A DNA stretch of 64,000 nt from Psychrobacter fulvigenes (GTDB lineage Bacteria > Pseudomonadota > Gammaproteobacteria > Pseudomonadales > Moraxellaceae), in the NCBI RefSeq assembly GCF_904846155.1, contig NZ_CAJGZP010000001.1:1674001-1738000 (forward strand), read 5' to 3'. Positions 8,311 through 17,424 of this stretch are shown piece by piece. The translations under genes were made by a program, and so were the position numbers. Positions within the stretch are counted from its first letter, which is position 1. Each line of letters opens with the position of its first letter. The notes beneath the pieces were generated by a model that worked only from the letters and a program-made list of their open reading frames with translations, did no database searches and was not told where the DNA came from.

Positions 8311-9177
8311 CTAGTCTGGAACTTCACGGTATATAACAATCTGTGCTTCTTCTCTAAAATCATCGAAACTTATGGCAGACTCAGACTCATTTTGGGAGGC
8401 CTCGTCATCTGTTTTTTCTACCGTCTTGTCTGGAAGTTTTAATGTCTGTGTTCTCGTGACCATCCTAGGTTTGGTATGTACGGGATCATAATTTTCAGTA
8501 CCAGCAGCGCGCTTGACAGAATAGACTGTGCTTAGCTCATCTACCTTTGTATTCTCTACATTTTCATTGGTTGGTTTGGCTGCAGCAGTTATGGAGAGAT
8601 GACTCAAGTTGTCATTTTCTATCTTTGAATCACCTGTATTGGTACTTTCACGGTCAGTGACTGTTTCATCTGCTACCGCTTGCGCGCTCTCAATAACTGG
8701 CGAGCTGCTGCTCACCATTGCCGCTTGAGAATCACTAGAAGCTAAGCGATCGGTTAACGATACCAAGACGCCTGTGGCATTCAATATCACTACGATAACG
8801 CCAATCAATAAAGCAGCGCAGAAAACACCAAGAATAATCAACAGCTTGACACTACTGCTCGACCTGTCCTCTATTGGCTCTGCGTGTTTGGTAGAAGTTG
8901 TCTTTGCTTTTGCTGCTGTATCAAAAGAAGTGTTTTTGCTTGTTGCGACTGTTTTATCATAGCTAGAGACGTTATTATGAGCGTTTACTGCACTGGGCGG
9001 CTTATCAGAGCTGTTATCCTGCATCACCTTTTTGAGGTAGCGCTCATACACACTAAGGCTGCGGTCATTAATATTTAATCTAAGATCATCGTCAACAAAC
9101 CCTGAGCCACCATCATGGTTACCTGTATTATTATTTGAATTTTTCTTAAGATGATACCCAGTCAGTTCGCATTGCAA
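8311..9177 (-). CDS. Hypothetical protein with one central transmembrane helix
   Basis: This 288-residue protein is not recognised. The first ~105 residues are polar, rich in Asn, Ser and Asp, and include SVYERYLKKVMQDNSS. A single membrane helix follows at about residues 108-135 (LLIILGVFCAALLIGVIVVI). A long Ser/Thr/Glu-rich, probably disordered C-terminal tail ends in EEAQIVIYREVPD. It looks like a bitopic membrane protein with low-complexity arms. The only start found is TTG 9177, three codons after an in-frame stop and without a clear ribosome binding site, so the true start may lie further inside. It converges on the CobW-like gene across a 96-bp gap. Confidence 0.65.
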   Translation of the reverse strand: MQCELTGYHLKKNSNNNTGNHDGGSGFVDDDLRLNINDRSLSVYERYLKKVMQDNSSDKPPSAVNAHNNVSSYDKTVATSKNTSFDTAAKAKTTSTKHAEPIEDRSSSSVKLLIILGVFCAALLIGVIVVILNATGVLVSLTDRLASSDSQAAMVSSSSPVIESAQAVADETVTDRESTNTGDSKIENDNLSHLSITAAAKPTNENVENTKVDELSTVYSVKRAAGTENYDPVHTKPRMVTRTQTLKLPDKTVEKTDDEASQNESESAISFDDFREEAQIVIYREVPD

Positions 9178-9503
9178 ATCAGGTTAAGGGAATGTTATCG
9201 TCGATTTGCGTCTTTTCTGGGATCTTATCAGCGATCCTCAGTGACTATATGCGAATATTCATAACGCTCTATATAAGCGTTGAATTGACATTATGAGGGC
9301 AAGCTTTGATGGTAAGCAACAGATGTTGGGATGAGTAATACAATTGACCGATAAACGGTTTTACAACATATTTTTAGCATCATAAGAACCTTATATCTCT
9401 TTGTTTTTCTCAACATAAGTCAACGACAAACAGGTATTGAGAATGATAAGTCAGTAAAAATGCAGTATTAAGCAATAAAAAGGTCTCTTGTAAGGACATA
9501 ATC
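9178..9503. promoter_or_regulatory. Divergent intergenic region
   Basis: The 326-bp AT-rich gap lies between the minus-strand membrane protein and the plus-strand LysR gene and should contain promoters for both. TAAGGACATAATC precedes the LysR ATG at 9504. I see no repeat, RNA gene or clear operator. Confidence 0.4.
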
Positions 9504-10484
9504 ATGGATTTAAAGCAGCTCAACGCCTTTATTGCCATTGCTGAGTTACAAAGCTTTAGCGCAGCAGCGAAGATGACAGGTTTATCGCAACCAAGCCTTA
9601 GTCGACAGCTGAAACAGCTCGAGACAGAAATGGGCGTGGTGCTGATTGATCGTTATCATAGGCCGCTGCAACTGACGGAAGCTGGCCAGTTTTTTTATGA
9701 CAAAGTCAGCACGGTACTGACAGAGCTCAATAACATCACTAGCATGACTCAGCGGCTATCAGCGCCAAGTACGGCATTGAACATTGGTTTTGTGCCCTCC
9801 GTACTTTATGGGCATTTACCAGAGATTATTGCGACGTTGAAACGGCAAAACCCTGATATTGCGGTTAATCTCAAAGACATCAGCTCCTACCAACAAATCG
9901 AGGCACTTAAATCTGGTGAAATTGATATCGGCTTTGGCCGCTTTGCCCATCAAGATGCTTGGGTGCAGCAGATTTTATTACGTCATGAACGCTATTTGGT
10001 GGCATTACCCAAAGCACATCCCCTTGCTGATAACCAAGAGCAGCGCTTGATTGACTTGGCAGATAATCGTTTGATTCTGTATCACCAAACCCATTTGCCC
10101 GTGCCTACTATGACCAATGCAACCACCAAAAGTTATAGTCCAGATGATCCGCCACCAACGAACAAACCAGTCACTGAACCTTTGCTGTATTTATTTGCTC
10201 AGTATGGCATCACACCATTCATGACGACCGAAGTCAGTGATCTGCAAGTGGCCCTTGGATTAGTCGCTGCTGGTGAAGGCATTACTTTGGTGCCCGCTAG
10301 TCTAAAAACCGTGCGTACTGAACAGATCAGTTATCAGCGTCTGATTCATGAAAACGCCACCTCCCCTATTTATTTGCACACTCTCAAAGATTTTGTGCAT
10401 CCCAAAATACCTAACTTGCTCAGTGCTGTCTATCGGGTCTATGAGCAGCGCGGTATTACCTATCGACGTCAGCAGTTTGTCTAA
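9504..10484 (+). CDS. LysR-family transcriptional regulator
   Basis: This 326-residue regulator has a standard N-terminal winged helix (MDLKQLNAFIAIAELQSFSA and TGLSQPSLSRQLKQLETEMG, residues 1-47). The effector-binding domain begins near residue 90 with LNIGFVPSVLYGHLPEIIAT, as in CatR/BenM-like and HcaR-like members. A Pro/Thr-rich insertion at about residues 205-225 interrupts the domain and is unusual. It is transcribed towards an Nramp-like transporter that begins 176 bp downstream, but a terminator lies between them. The target and ligand are unknown. Confidence 0.9.
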   Translation: MDLKQLNAFIAIAELQSFSAAAKMTGLSQPSLSRQLKQLETEMGVVLIDRYHRPLQLTEAGQFFYDKVSTVLTELNNITSMTQRLSAPSTALNIGFVPSVLYGHLPEIIATLKRQNPDIAVNLKDISSYQQIEALKSGEIDIGFGRFAHQDAWVQQILLRHERYLVALPKAHPLADNQEQRLIDLADNRLILYHQTHLPVPTMTNATTKSYSPDDPPPTNKPVTEPLLYLFAQYGITPFMTTEVSDLQVALGLVAAGEGITLVPASLKTVRTEQISYQRLIHENATSPIYLHTLKDFVHPKIPNLLSAVYRVYEQRGITYRRQQFV

Positions 10485-10522
10485 GGATGATAACCAACTA
10501 TCTATTGGCAGTAATAGAAAAA

Positions 10523-10536
10523 ATGATTATTATCAT
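10523..10536. promoter_or_regulatory. ATGAT-N4-ATCAT palindrome upstream of the Nramp-like gene
   Basis: ATGAT (10523-10527), TATT, then ATCAT (10532-10536) is a perfect 5-4-5 inverted repeat. It differs from the FNR consensus TTGAT-N4-ATCAA by one base per half and also resembles part of a Fur-type box. It lies 125 bp before the transporter ATG. The regulator is unassigned. Confidence 0.35.
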
Positions 10537-10619
10537 GCACAGCATGAGTTGTGATACAGTCAAAGCTTATTTTCTTAAATTTTCCTAATGCGCTGTCATG
10601 TTTACTAGCAGTGCATCAC

Positions 10620-10643
10620 AGGCCAGTTATGACTGGCCTTTTT
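10620..10643 (+). terminator. Terminator hairpin just ahead of the Nramp-like gene
   Basis: AGGCCAGT (10620-10627), a TATG loop, ACTGGCCT (10632-10639) and a T run form a compact intrinsic terminator. It may end the LysR transcript. Because it finishes only 18 nt before the transporter ATG (10661), it could also act as an attenuator in that gene's leader. Confidence 0.75.
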
Positions 10644-10660
10644 ATATACTTGAGGTATTC

Positions 10661-11932
10661 ATGACCGCACAACCCCTTAACACTGCCAATAGTGACGCAG
10701 CGCCAAAAGGCTTTAGTTGGCGTATATTTGGCCCAGGTATCTTGATGGCGACGGCTGCCATCGGTGGCTCACATCTGATTTCATCCACCCAAGCGGGTGC
10801 CATATACGGTTGGCAGTTGGCGATTATGATTATCCTTGCCAACTTTTTTAAGTATCCGTTTTTCCGTTTTGGTACTGACTATGTCTATGAGACCGGTGAG
10901 AGCCTGATTGCAGGCTATGCCAAGCGTTCAAAAGCCTATCTATGGATTTACTTTATCCTTTCGATCTTATCTGCAGTGATTAGTACTGGCGCCGTGACGC
11001 TACTGGCTGCGGTGATTTTGGGCTTTATGCTGCCAGCTTCTGTGGGGCTATCTAGTATCAGCTTAGCGGTCATAATCGTTGCGGTATCTTGGTTCTTTCT
11101 GATTGCTGGTCATTACAAGCTGCTTGATGGAGTGACCAAGTGGATTATGATTGCTTTGGTCACTGCAACGGTATTAGCGGTCATGATTGCTGCTGGCAAG
11201 CCAACAGTGATGACGCCTGATTTTGTCGCGACTTCCCCTTGGAATTTAGCGACGCTAGGGTTTATTGTTGCCCTTATGGGCTGGATGCCAGCGCCACTTG
11301 AGTTTGCAGCTATCACCTCGATGTGGACCTCTGCTAAAGCAAAAGCAGATCACACCACGCATCGTCAAGGCTTGCTTGACTTCAATGTGGGTTTCTTAGT
11401 CTCTGCTATCCTAGCGTTGTTCTTTTTGTCACTGGGTGTCTTTGTGCAGTATGGCTCTGGTCAAGAGATTGAATTGGTTGGCGGCGCCTATATCAATCAG
11501 CTCATAAACATGTATACCGCCACGATTGGTGAATGGTCAAGACTGCTGGTCGCATTCGTTGCCTTTATGTGTATGTTTGGTACCACCATTACCTGTGCTG
11601 ACGGTTATGGACGTGCCAACGCTGAGTGCTGGCGTTTGATCAAAGGTGAAAGCGAAATCAATAAAAAGCAGGTTGCTTTTTGGACGACTTACGCGATTGG
11701 TGGTGGACTGGTTATTATCACCTTCTTCACTGGACAGTTAGGCGCTATGCTGAAGTTTGCCATGGTATCTGCCTTTGTATCCGCACCTATCTTTGGTTGG
11801 CTCAACTACACATTGGTAAAAAACCACAAAAAACTCTCCCCTGGTATGAATGCCTACTCGATTGCAGGCTTGCTGTTCTTAAGTGGCTTTACACTGCTAT
11901 TTTTGGCAAACCTTGCTGGTCTATTTGGCTAA
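10661..11932 (+). CDS. Nramp-superfamily transporter lacking canonical metal-binding motifs
   Basis: This 423-residue polytopic membrane protein has about 11 helices and the Nramp (LeuT-like) fold. Helix 1 begins FGPGILMATAAIGGSHLIS, which aligns with the Nramp GPGFL...DPGN segment, but the DPGN metal-binding motif is replaced by IGGSH (34-38). The helix 6 MPH motif is replaced by GWMPAPLEF (about 207-215). Transition-metal transport of the MntH type is therefore doubtful. The start is ATG 10661 with TTGAGG just upstream. It lies between a LysR gene and the 2-methylcitrate cluster, has its own terminator downstream, and its substrate is unknown. Confidence 0.8.
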   Translation: MTAQPLNTANSDAAPKGFSWRIFGPGILMATAAIGGSHLISSTQAGAIYGWQLAIMIILANFFKYPFFRFGTDYVYETGESLIAGYAKRSKAYLWIYFILSILSAVISTGAVTLLAAVILGFMLPASVGLSSISLAVIIVAVSWFFLIAGHYKLLDGVTKWIMIALVTATVLAVMIAAGKPTVMTPDFVATSPWNLATLGFIVALMGWMPAPLEFAAITSMWTSAKAKADHTTHRQGLLDFNVGFLVSAILALFFLSLGVFVQYGSGQEIELVGGAYINQLINMYTATIGEWSRLLVAFVAFMCMFGTTITCADGYGRANAECWRLIKGESEINKKQVAFWTTYAIGGGLVIITFFTGQLGAMLKFAMVSAFVSAPIFGWLNYTLVKNHKKLSPGMNAYSIAGLLFLSGFTLLFLANLAGLFG

Positions 11933-11961
11933 GGTCTTATCAAGTAAAAAACGCATTGAAT

Positions 11962-12000
11962 AAAAAAGCCCTTGTAGCTGATAGCTATGAGGGCTTTTTT
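11962..12000 (+). terminator. Rho-independent terminator after the Nramp-like gene
   Basis: AAAAAAGCCCT (11962-11972) pairs across an 18-nt loop with GGGCTTTTTT (11991-12000). It lies 30 bp after the transporter stop codon. Confidence 0.88.
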
Positions 12001-12316
12001 ATGGGTATATTTGAAAGGTGACACAGAATTAATGTAACAAATTATTTCCTAGAGTTAAGCGTTATCCTAGCCAATTTTACCGATATGAATAATGGTCACA
12101 GCAAATCATTACTATACGGATATTACTATTCGTAATTCAAATACTACTACTACAAACCAACGCTTTGCTAGCGTAAGCGAAGGCATTAAGGATAATCACC
12201 ACTTCCATATAGGGGGAATTGCGTATACTCTAAGTCAACTAAGGTTCAATGAATGCCCAGTGCTACTTATTTATTTACATTAAAATAAGACCAACTACTT
12301 ACCCAAGGATTATCAA
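12001..12316 (+). promoter_or_regulatory. Upstream region of the prp operon
   Basis: This 316-bp AT-rich region precedes prpB and should contain the operon promoter. AAGGA sits 9 bp ahead of the prpB ATG. A short reading frame at 12092-12283 has no ribosome binding site or recognisable content and is not called. No PrpR or GntR-type regulator gene adjoins the operon here. Confidence 0.4.
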
Positions 12317-13207
12317 ATGACATCTTCAGCTGGCGCGCGCTTTCGCAGTGCGATGAAACAAAAAAACGATAATAATCAACCACTACAGATTGTTGGTACC
12401 ATCAATGCCTATACTGCCATGATGGCAACACAAGTCGGTCATCAGGCACTATATCTTTCAGGTGCCGGCGTAGCAAATGCCTCTTTTGGCTTGCCAGATT
12501 TGGGTATGACGAGTCTTGATAATGTCCTAGAAGATGCTCGCCGTATTACTGATGCAGTAGATACGCCACTATTAGTCGATGTTGATACGGGTTGGGGCGG
12601 CGCCTTTAACATCAGCCAAACCGTTAGAAAAATGGAAAAAGCGGGCGTCGCAGCGGTACATATCGAAGATCAAGTGGCTCAAAAGCGCTGTGGTCATCGC
12701 CCTAATAAAGAAATCGTCAGTATCTCTGAGATGGTCGACCGTCTAAAAGCCGCTCTTGATGCCAAAACAGACCCTGATTTTGTGGTCATGGCACGTACTG
12801 ACGCTTTGTCTGTTGAAGGACTGGACGCTGCTGTTGAGCGCGCGGTCGCTTTCCAAGAAGCAGGCGCTGACATGATCTTTGCTGAAGCATTAACAGACAT
12901 TGAGATGTATCGTAAGTTTACCGACGTGCTAGATATCCCAGTACTAGCAAACATGACTGAGTTTGGTCAAACTGATCTGTACACCACTGAGCAGCTGTAC
13001 GGTGTTGGCGTAGACATGGTGTTATATCCATTATCAGCCTTCCGTGCGATGAATAAAGCCGCTCTAAATGTTTATCAGCATATCTTGTCTGATGGCACAC
13101 AACAAAACGTCGTTGACACCATGCAGACGCGCATGGAGCTCTATGACTTCTTGAACTATCACGAGTTTGAGCAAACACTAGACAAACTTTTTGCTGACAA
13201 CAAGTAA
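12317..13207 (+). CDS. prpB: Methylisocitrate lyase
   Basis: This 296-residue enzyme cleaves (2S,3R)-2-methylisocitrate into pyruvate and succinate, the last step of the 2-methylcitrate cycle. It belongs to the isocitrate lyase / PEP mutase superfamily. It shows the N-terminal [20 protein letters not shown], the Mg-binding [12 protein letters not shown] (about residues 90-101), and the catalytic loop [19 protein letters not shown] with the active-site Cys in KRCGH. The length matches E. coli PrpB (296 residues). It is the first gene of prpB-prpC-acnD-prpF, with AAGGA upstream of the ATG and prpC 91 bp downstream. Confidence 0.97.
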   Translation: MTSSAGARFRSAMKQKNDNNQPLQIVGTINAYTAMMATQVGHQALYLSGAGVANASFGLPDLGMTSLDNVLEDARRITDAVDTPLLVDVDTGWGGAFNISQTVRKMEKAGVAAVHIEDQVAQKRCGHRPNKEIVSISEMVDRLKAALDAKTDPDFVVMARTDALSVEGLDAAVERAVAFQEAGADMIFAEALTDIEMYRKFTDVLDIPVLANMTEFGQTDLYTTEQLYGVGVDMVLYPLSAFRAMNKAALNVYQHILSDGTQQNVVDTMQTRMELYDFLNYHEFEQTLDKLFADNK

Positions 13208-13298
13208 GGTAAAAACTTGTTTTCTCATTGAGAATTTTTAACAGTTAACCCTGTTCAACCCAAGCAAGCAACAAAACCATTAACAAAAGGAATTTATC

Positions 13299-14426
13299 AT
13301 GGCAGCAGGCAAGCAATTATCAGGCGCAGGACTACGTGGTCAGGTCGCTGGCAAGACTTCATTATCAACTGTCGGAAAGTCAGGCTCAGGTCTAACTTAT
13401 CGCGGTTATGATGTGTCAGATCTTGCAGAAAAATGCATCTTTGAAGAAGTGGCATATTTGCTACTTTATGGCAACTTACCTACTCAAAGTGAGCTAGATG
13501 CCTATCAAGCTAAGCTCAAAACAATGCGTGGCCTACCACAAGCCCTAAAAGACGTGCTTGAGCGTATTCCGGCTGAGGCCCATCCAATGGATGTGCTGCG
13601 TACTGGTTGCTCAATGCTTGGCAACCTTGAGATGGAAACGGACTTTGATCAAGAGAACGATAAGACTGATCGTATGCTGGCTGTGTTCCCATCCATCATC
13701 AATTACTGGTATCGCTTCACCCACGACAATGTGCGCATCGAAACCGAAACCGATGATGACACTATCGGCGGTCACTTCTTACATCTATTAAAAGGTGAGA
13801 AGCCAAATGAGCTACATGAAAGAGTGATGAACGTCTCACTTATCTTGTATGCAGAGCATGAGTTCAACGCCTCTACCTTTACCGCGCGCGTTTGTGCCTC
13901 CACCCTGTCTGATATTCATTCATGTATCACAGGTGCTATTGGCTCACTTCGTGGCAACTTGCATGGCGGCGCGAATGAAGCAGCTATGGATATGATCCAA
14001 GACTTCAAGTCAGCTGACGAGGCTGAAGAAGAGATGATGGCAATGCTGGCGCGTAAAGATAAGATCATGGGCTTCGGTCATGCGATTTATAGTGAATCAG
14101 ATCCGCGTAACGTTATCATCAAAAAATGGGCTGAAAAACTGGCCGAAGATGTGGGTGACACGGTCTTATACCCAGTATCAGTACGCTGTGAAGAAGTGAT
14201 GTGGCGTGAGAAAAAACTGTTCTGTAATGCTGACTTCTTCCATGCATCAACTTATAACTTCATGGGTATTCCAACCAAGCTATTCACACCAATTTTTGTA
14301 TGCTCGCGCCTAACAGGTTGGGCGGCTCACGTATTTGAGCAGCGTGCAAACAACCGTATCATTCGCCCAAGTGCGGAGTACATCGGTGAAGAGCCAAGAG
14401 ACGTGCCAGATATTGCTAATCGTTAA
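13299..14426 (+). CDS. prpC: 2-methylcitrate synthase
   Basis: This 375-residue citrate-synthase-family enzyme condenses propionyl-CoA with oxaloacetate to 2-methylcitrate. It has AGKTSLSTVGKSGSGLTYRG at the N-terminus, as in PrpC. The catalytic histidine regions are GNLHGGANEAAMD (about residue 224) and MGFGHAIYSESDPR (about residue 258), and the catalytic Asp follows in FCNADFFHAS. The small size and lack of the N-terminal NADH-sensitive domain separate it from GltA. AAAAGGAA precedes the ATG. It follows prpB and precedes acnD. Confidence 0.96.
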   Translation: MAAGKQLSGAGLRGQVAGKTSLSTVGKSGSGLTYRGYDVSDLAEKCIFEEVAYLLLYGNLPTQSELDAYQAKLKTMRGLPQALKDVLERIPAEAHPMDVLRTGCSMLGNLEMETDFDQENDKTDRMLAVFPSIINYWYRFTHDNVRIETETDDDTIGGHFLHLLKGEKPNELHERVMNVSLILYAEHEFNASTFTARVCASTLSDIHSCITGAIGSLRGNLHGGANEAAMDMIQDFKSADEAEEEMMAMLARKDKIMGFGHAIYSESDPRNVIIKKWAEKLAEDVGDTVLYPVSVRCEEVMWREKKLFCNADFFHASTYNFMGIPTKLFTPIFVCSRLTGWAAHVFEQRANNRIIRPSAEYIGEEPRDVPDIANR

Positions 14427-14443
14427 TTTTTTGAGGTAAAACT

Positions 14444-14470
14444 TGTAGGGTGTGCCGTGCGCACCCTACA
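14444..14470. repeat. Short palindrome of the GTAGGGTGTG family
   Basis: TGTAGGGTGTGC (14444-14455) faces GCGCACCCTACA (14459-14470) across 3 nt with one mismatch. It shares its GTAGG(G/C)TGTG start with the palindromes at 27759-27829 and 31879-31910. It lies just after prpC, has no T run, and is likely a REP-like element that may stabilise prpBC mRNA. Confidence 0.65.
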
Positions 14471-14606
14471 TTTCTACAGCTTTTAGAAAAATCAAAACTC
14501 TCCATACGTTAATCTTATGTTTATTTAGCAAAATCTATCATTAATCATAAATTTTGCTAAACAAATCTTCTCCTCTCTTTCATCTCACAATAAAGGAAAG
14601 CACGCC

Positions 14607-17312
14607 ATGAGCGACAACAAGCAGCCTTTAACGCAAGTTAATCCGCAGACCATGAATGAAAAGTACAAAAAACCACTGCCAGCTTTTGATAATAGCAGTA
14701 CCGATTTGCATTACTTTGATGTCGAGCAAGCTGTCAATGAGATTGAGCCTGGTGCTTATGCCAAGCTGCCGTTTAGCTCAAAAGTATTGTGTGAAAACTT
14801 ACTACGCCGCTGTCCTCCAGAGGATTTAACCGAAGCCTTGTCACAGCATATCTACCGTAAGCAAGACATCGATTTCCCTTGGTACCCTGCCCGTGTCGTA
14901 TGTCACGATATTTTAGGTCAGACCGCTTTTGTCGATTTGGCAGGCTTGCGTGATGCTATCGCTGCTGAAGGAGGTGATCCCTCCAAAGTAAATCCCATCG
15001 TGCCAACGCAGCTTATCGTTGACCACTCGCTAGCAGTAGAGCATGCAGGTTTTGAAGAAGACGCGTTTGAAAAGAACCGTGCTATCGAAGAGCGCCGTAA
15101 TGAAGACCGTTTCCACTTTATCAACTGGTGTCAGTACGCCTTTGATAACGTCAACGTCGTACCGCCTGGTAACGGCATCATGCACCAAATCAACTTAGAG
15201 AAAATGTCCCCAGTCGTGCAAGTCGTTGCCGACCAAAACGGTGATGCGATTGCCTTTCCTGATACATTAGTAGGTACCGATAGTCATACGCCTATGGTTG
15301 ATGCACTGGGTGTTATCTCAATCGGTGTTGGTGGACTAGAAGCCGAAAGCGTGATGCTTGGCAATCCCTCATACATGCGCCTGCCAGACATCATCGGTGT
15401 CGAGCTGACTGGTAAATTACAAGAAGGCATTACTGGTACGGATTTAGTACTAGCAATGACTGAGTTCTTACGTGATGAAGGCGTGGTATCAGCTTATTTA
15501 GAATTCTATGGCGAAGGTGCACGCAACCTAACGGTTGGTGACCGCGCTTCTATCTCAAATATGACACCTGAATATGGCGCAACCGCAGCGATGTTCTCCA
15601 TCGATGAGCAAACCATTGATTATCTACGCCTAACGGGTCGTACCGAACAGCAAATCAAAACCGTAGAAGCTTATGCAAAACAGGTTGGCCTGTGGGCTGA
15701 TGGCATGGTAGATGCTGAATACGACCGTGTATTACGCTTTGATTTATCAAAAGTCGTGCGTAATATCGCTGGTCCTTCACGCCCCCATGCTCGCGTATCT
15801 ACGACTGATTTGGTCAAAGAAGGTATTGCTCACGGCGAAGGTAATAAGTTGCCAGAACCAAAAGACGGTTTGATGCCAGATGGTGCGGTCATTATCGCCG
15901 CTATCACAAGCTGTACCAATACTTCAAACCCACGCAACATGGTGGCCGCTGGTATTGTCGCTCGTAACGCAGTTGAAAAAGGTTTAATCCGTAAGCCTTG
16001 GGTGAAGTCGTCATTAGCGCCAGGCTCAAAAACCGTTAAGCTGTATTTAGAAGAGGCAGGCTTGCTACCTGAGTTACAAAAATTAGGCTTTGACGTCGTT
16101 GCCTTTGCTTGTACGACATGTAACGGCATGAGCGGTGCCTTAGATCCAGAGATCCAGCAAGAAATCATCGACCGTGATCTATTTAGCACGGCTGTCCTAT
16201 CTGGTAACCGTAACTTTGATGGTCGTATCCATCCATATGCCAAGCAAGCGTTCCTCGCCTCACCGCCTTTGGTTGTGGCTTACGCTATCGCTGGTAATAT
16301 CCGCTTCGATATCGAAAAAGACTCACTTGGCAAAGATAAAGACGGCAACGATGTGTATCTAAAAGACATCTGGTTTGATGATGCTGAAGTTGATGCCATT
16401 GTTAAGTCAGCGGTGAAGCCTGAGCAGTTTAACCAAGTATATATCCCAATGTTTGATGAAGCCAAGTCAGACGCTGGTCGCAATGAAGCATCTGTCATCG
16501 ATCCGCAGTATGACTGGCGTGAGATGAGTACTTATATCCGTCGCCCTCCTTATTGGGAAGGCAAAATGGCAGCGATGAACAAGCTAAAAGGCATGCGTCC
16601 GTTAGCAGTATTGGGTGACAACATCACCACCGATCACATGTCACCGTCTAATGCCATTATGGGTGATAGTGCGGCTGGCGAATATCTCGATACGATGGGC
16701 TTGCCTGAGGAAGATTACAACTCCTATGCGACTCACCGCGGCGATCATTTAACCGCACAACGTGCCACTTTTGCCAATCCAAAACTGCTTAATGAGATGG
16801 TACGTGACGAAGAAGGTAACGTCATCCAAGGGTCACTCGCTCGTGTGGAGCCACAAGGTGAAGTCATGCGTATGTGGGAAGCGATTGAAACCTACATGAA
16901 CCGTGAACAGCCGCTGATCATTATCGCTGGTGACGGCTATGGTCAAGGCTCAAGCCGCGACTGGGCTGCCAAAGGCGTGCGTTTGGCTGGTGTGGAAGTC
17001 GTCGTCGCAGAAGACTTTGAGCGTATTCACCGTCAAAACTTAGTCGGTATGGGCGCACTCCCCGTTCAGTTCAAAGAAGGCGTCAACCGTAATACGTTAA
17101 ACATCGATGGCAGCGAAGTGTTCGATCTCGAAGGTGAAGTATCGGCTGGTGGTGAGATGACACTGGTCATTCATCGTAAAGATGGCAGCATCGATAGAGC
17201 GCCCGTTATCTGCCGCTTAGATACGGCTGATGAGGTAAAAATGTACAACTCTGGCGGTATGCTCCAGCGTTTTGCCAAAGAGTTTATCGATGGCACGCTA
17301 AATATTGCGTAA
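14607..17312 (+). CDS. acnD: Fe/S-dependent 2-methylcitrate dehydratase AcnD
   Basis: This 901-residue aconitase-superfamily enzyme dehydrates 2-methylcitrate with its partner PrpF. The three [4Fe-4S] ligands are visible as ITSCTNTSNPRN (about residue 435) and FACTTCNGMSG (about residue 502). Substrate-binding segments include VGTDSHTPMVDALG and, in the C-terminal swivel domain, GDGYGQGSSRDWAAKG. Position between prpC and prpF and the short aconitase-A-like length favour AcnD over the Krebs-cycle AcnA. AAAGGAAAG precedes the ATG. A terminator separates it from prpF, so prpF may be expressed less or separately. Confidence 0.94.
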   Translation: MSDNKQPLTQVNPQTMNEKYKKPLPAFDNSSTDLHYFDVEQAVNEIEPGAYAKLPFSSKVLCENLLRRCPPEDLTEALSQHIYRKQDIDFPWYPARVVCHDILGQTAFVDLAGLRDAIAAEGGDPSKVNPIVPTQLIVDHSLAVEHAGFEEDAFEKNRAIEERRNEDRFHFINWCQYAFDNVNVVPPGNGIMHQINLEKMSPVVQVVADQNGDAIAFPDTLVGTDSHTPMVDALGVISIGVGGLEAESVMLGNPSYMRLPDIIGVELTGKLQEGITGTDLVLAMTEFLRDEGVVSAYLEFYGEGARNLTVGDRASISNMTPEYGATAAMFSIDEQTIDYLRLTGRTEQQIKTVEAYAKQVGLWADGMVDAEYDRVLRFDLSKVVRNIAGPSRPHARVSTTDLVKEGIAHGEGNKLPEPKDGLMPDGAVIIAAITSCTNTSNPRNMVAAGIVARNAVEKGLIRKPWVKSSLAPGSKTVKLYLEEAGLLPELQKLGFDVVAFACTTCNGMSGALDPEIQQEIIDRDLFSTAVLSGNRNFDGRIHPYAKQAFLASPPLVVAYAIAGNIRFDIEKDSLGKDKDGNDVYLKDIWFDDAEVDAIVKSAVKPEQFNQVYIPMFDEAKSDAGRNEASVIDPQYDWREMSTYIRRPPYWEGKMAAMNKLKGMRPLAVLGDNITTDHMSPSNAIMGDSAAGEYLDTMGLPEEDYNSYATHRGDHLTAQRATFANPKLLNEMVRDEEGNVIQGSLARVEPQGEVMRMWEAIETYMNREQPLIIIAGDGYGQGSSRDWAAKGVRLAGVEVVVAEDFERIHRQNLVGMGALPVQFKEGVNRNTLNIDGSEVFDLEGEVSAGGEMTLVIHRKDGSIDRAPVICRLDTADEVKMYNSGGMLQRFAKEFIDGTLNIA

Positions 17313-17338
17313 GCATCATGACTTTTAAGTAATTATAG

Positions 17339-17380
17339 AACCGATGTTGTATAGACTGTCTATATGGTATCGGTTTTTTT
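17339..17380 (+). terminator. Terminator between acnD and prpF
   Basis: AACCGAT (17339-17345) pairs with ATCGGTT (17369-17375), enclosing a second inner pairing of TATAGAC with GTCTATA, and is followed by a T run. It lies 26 bp after acnD and would limit transcription into prpF. Confidence 0.85.
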
Positions 17381-17424
17381 ATTAGCATTTATTAAGCATA
17401 TAATTTATATAAAGGACTCCCATA

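Noticed and set aside
12092..12283. 63-residue reading frame upstream of prpB
   Set aside because: No ribosome binding site, no recognisable motif, AT-driven composition; treated as intergenic.
14607..17312. Krebs-cycle aconitase AcnA
   Set aside because: Position between prpC and prpF identifies the AcnD branch, although the Fe-S ligands are shared.
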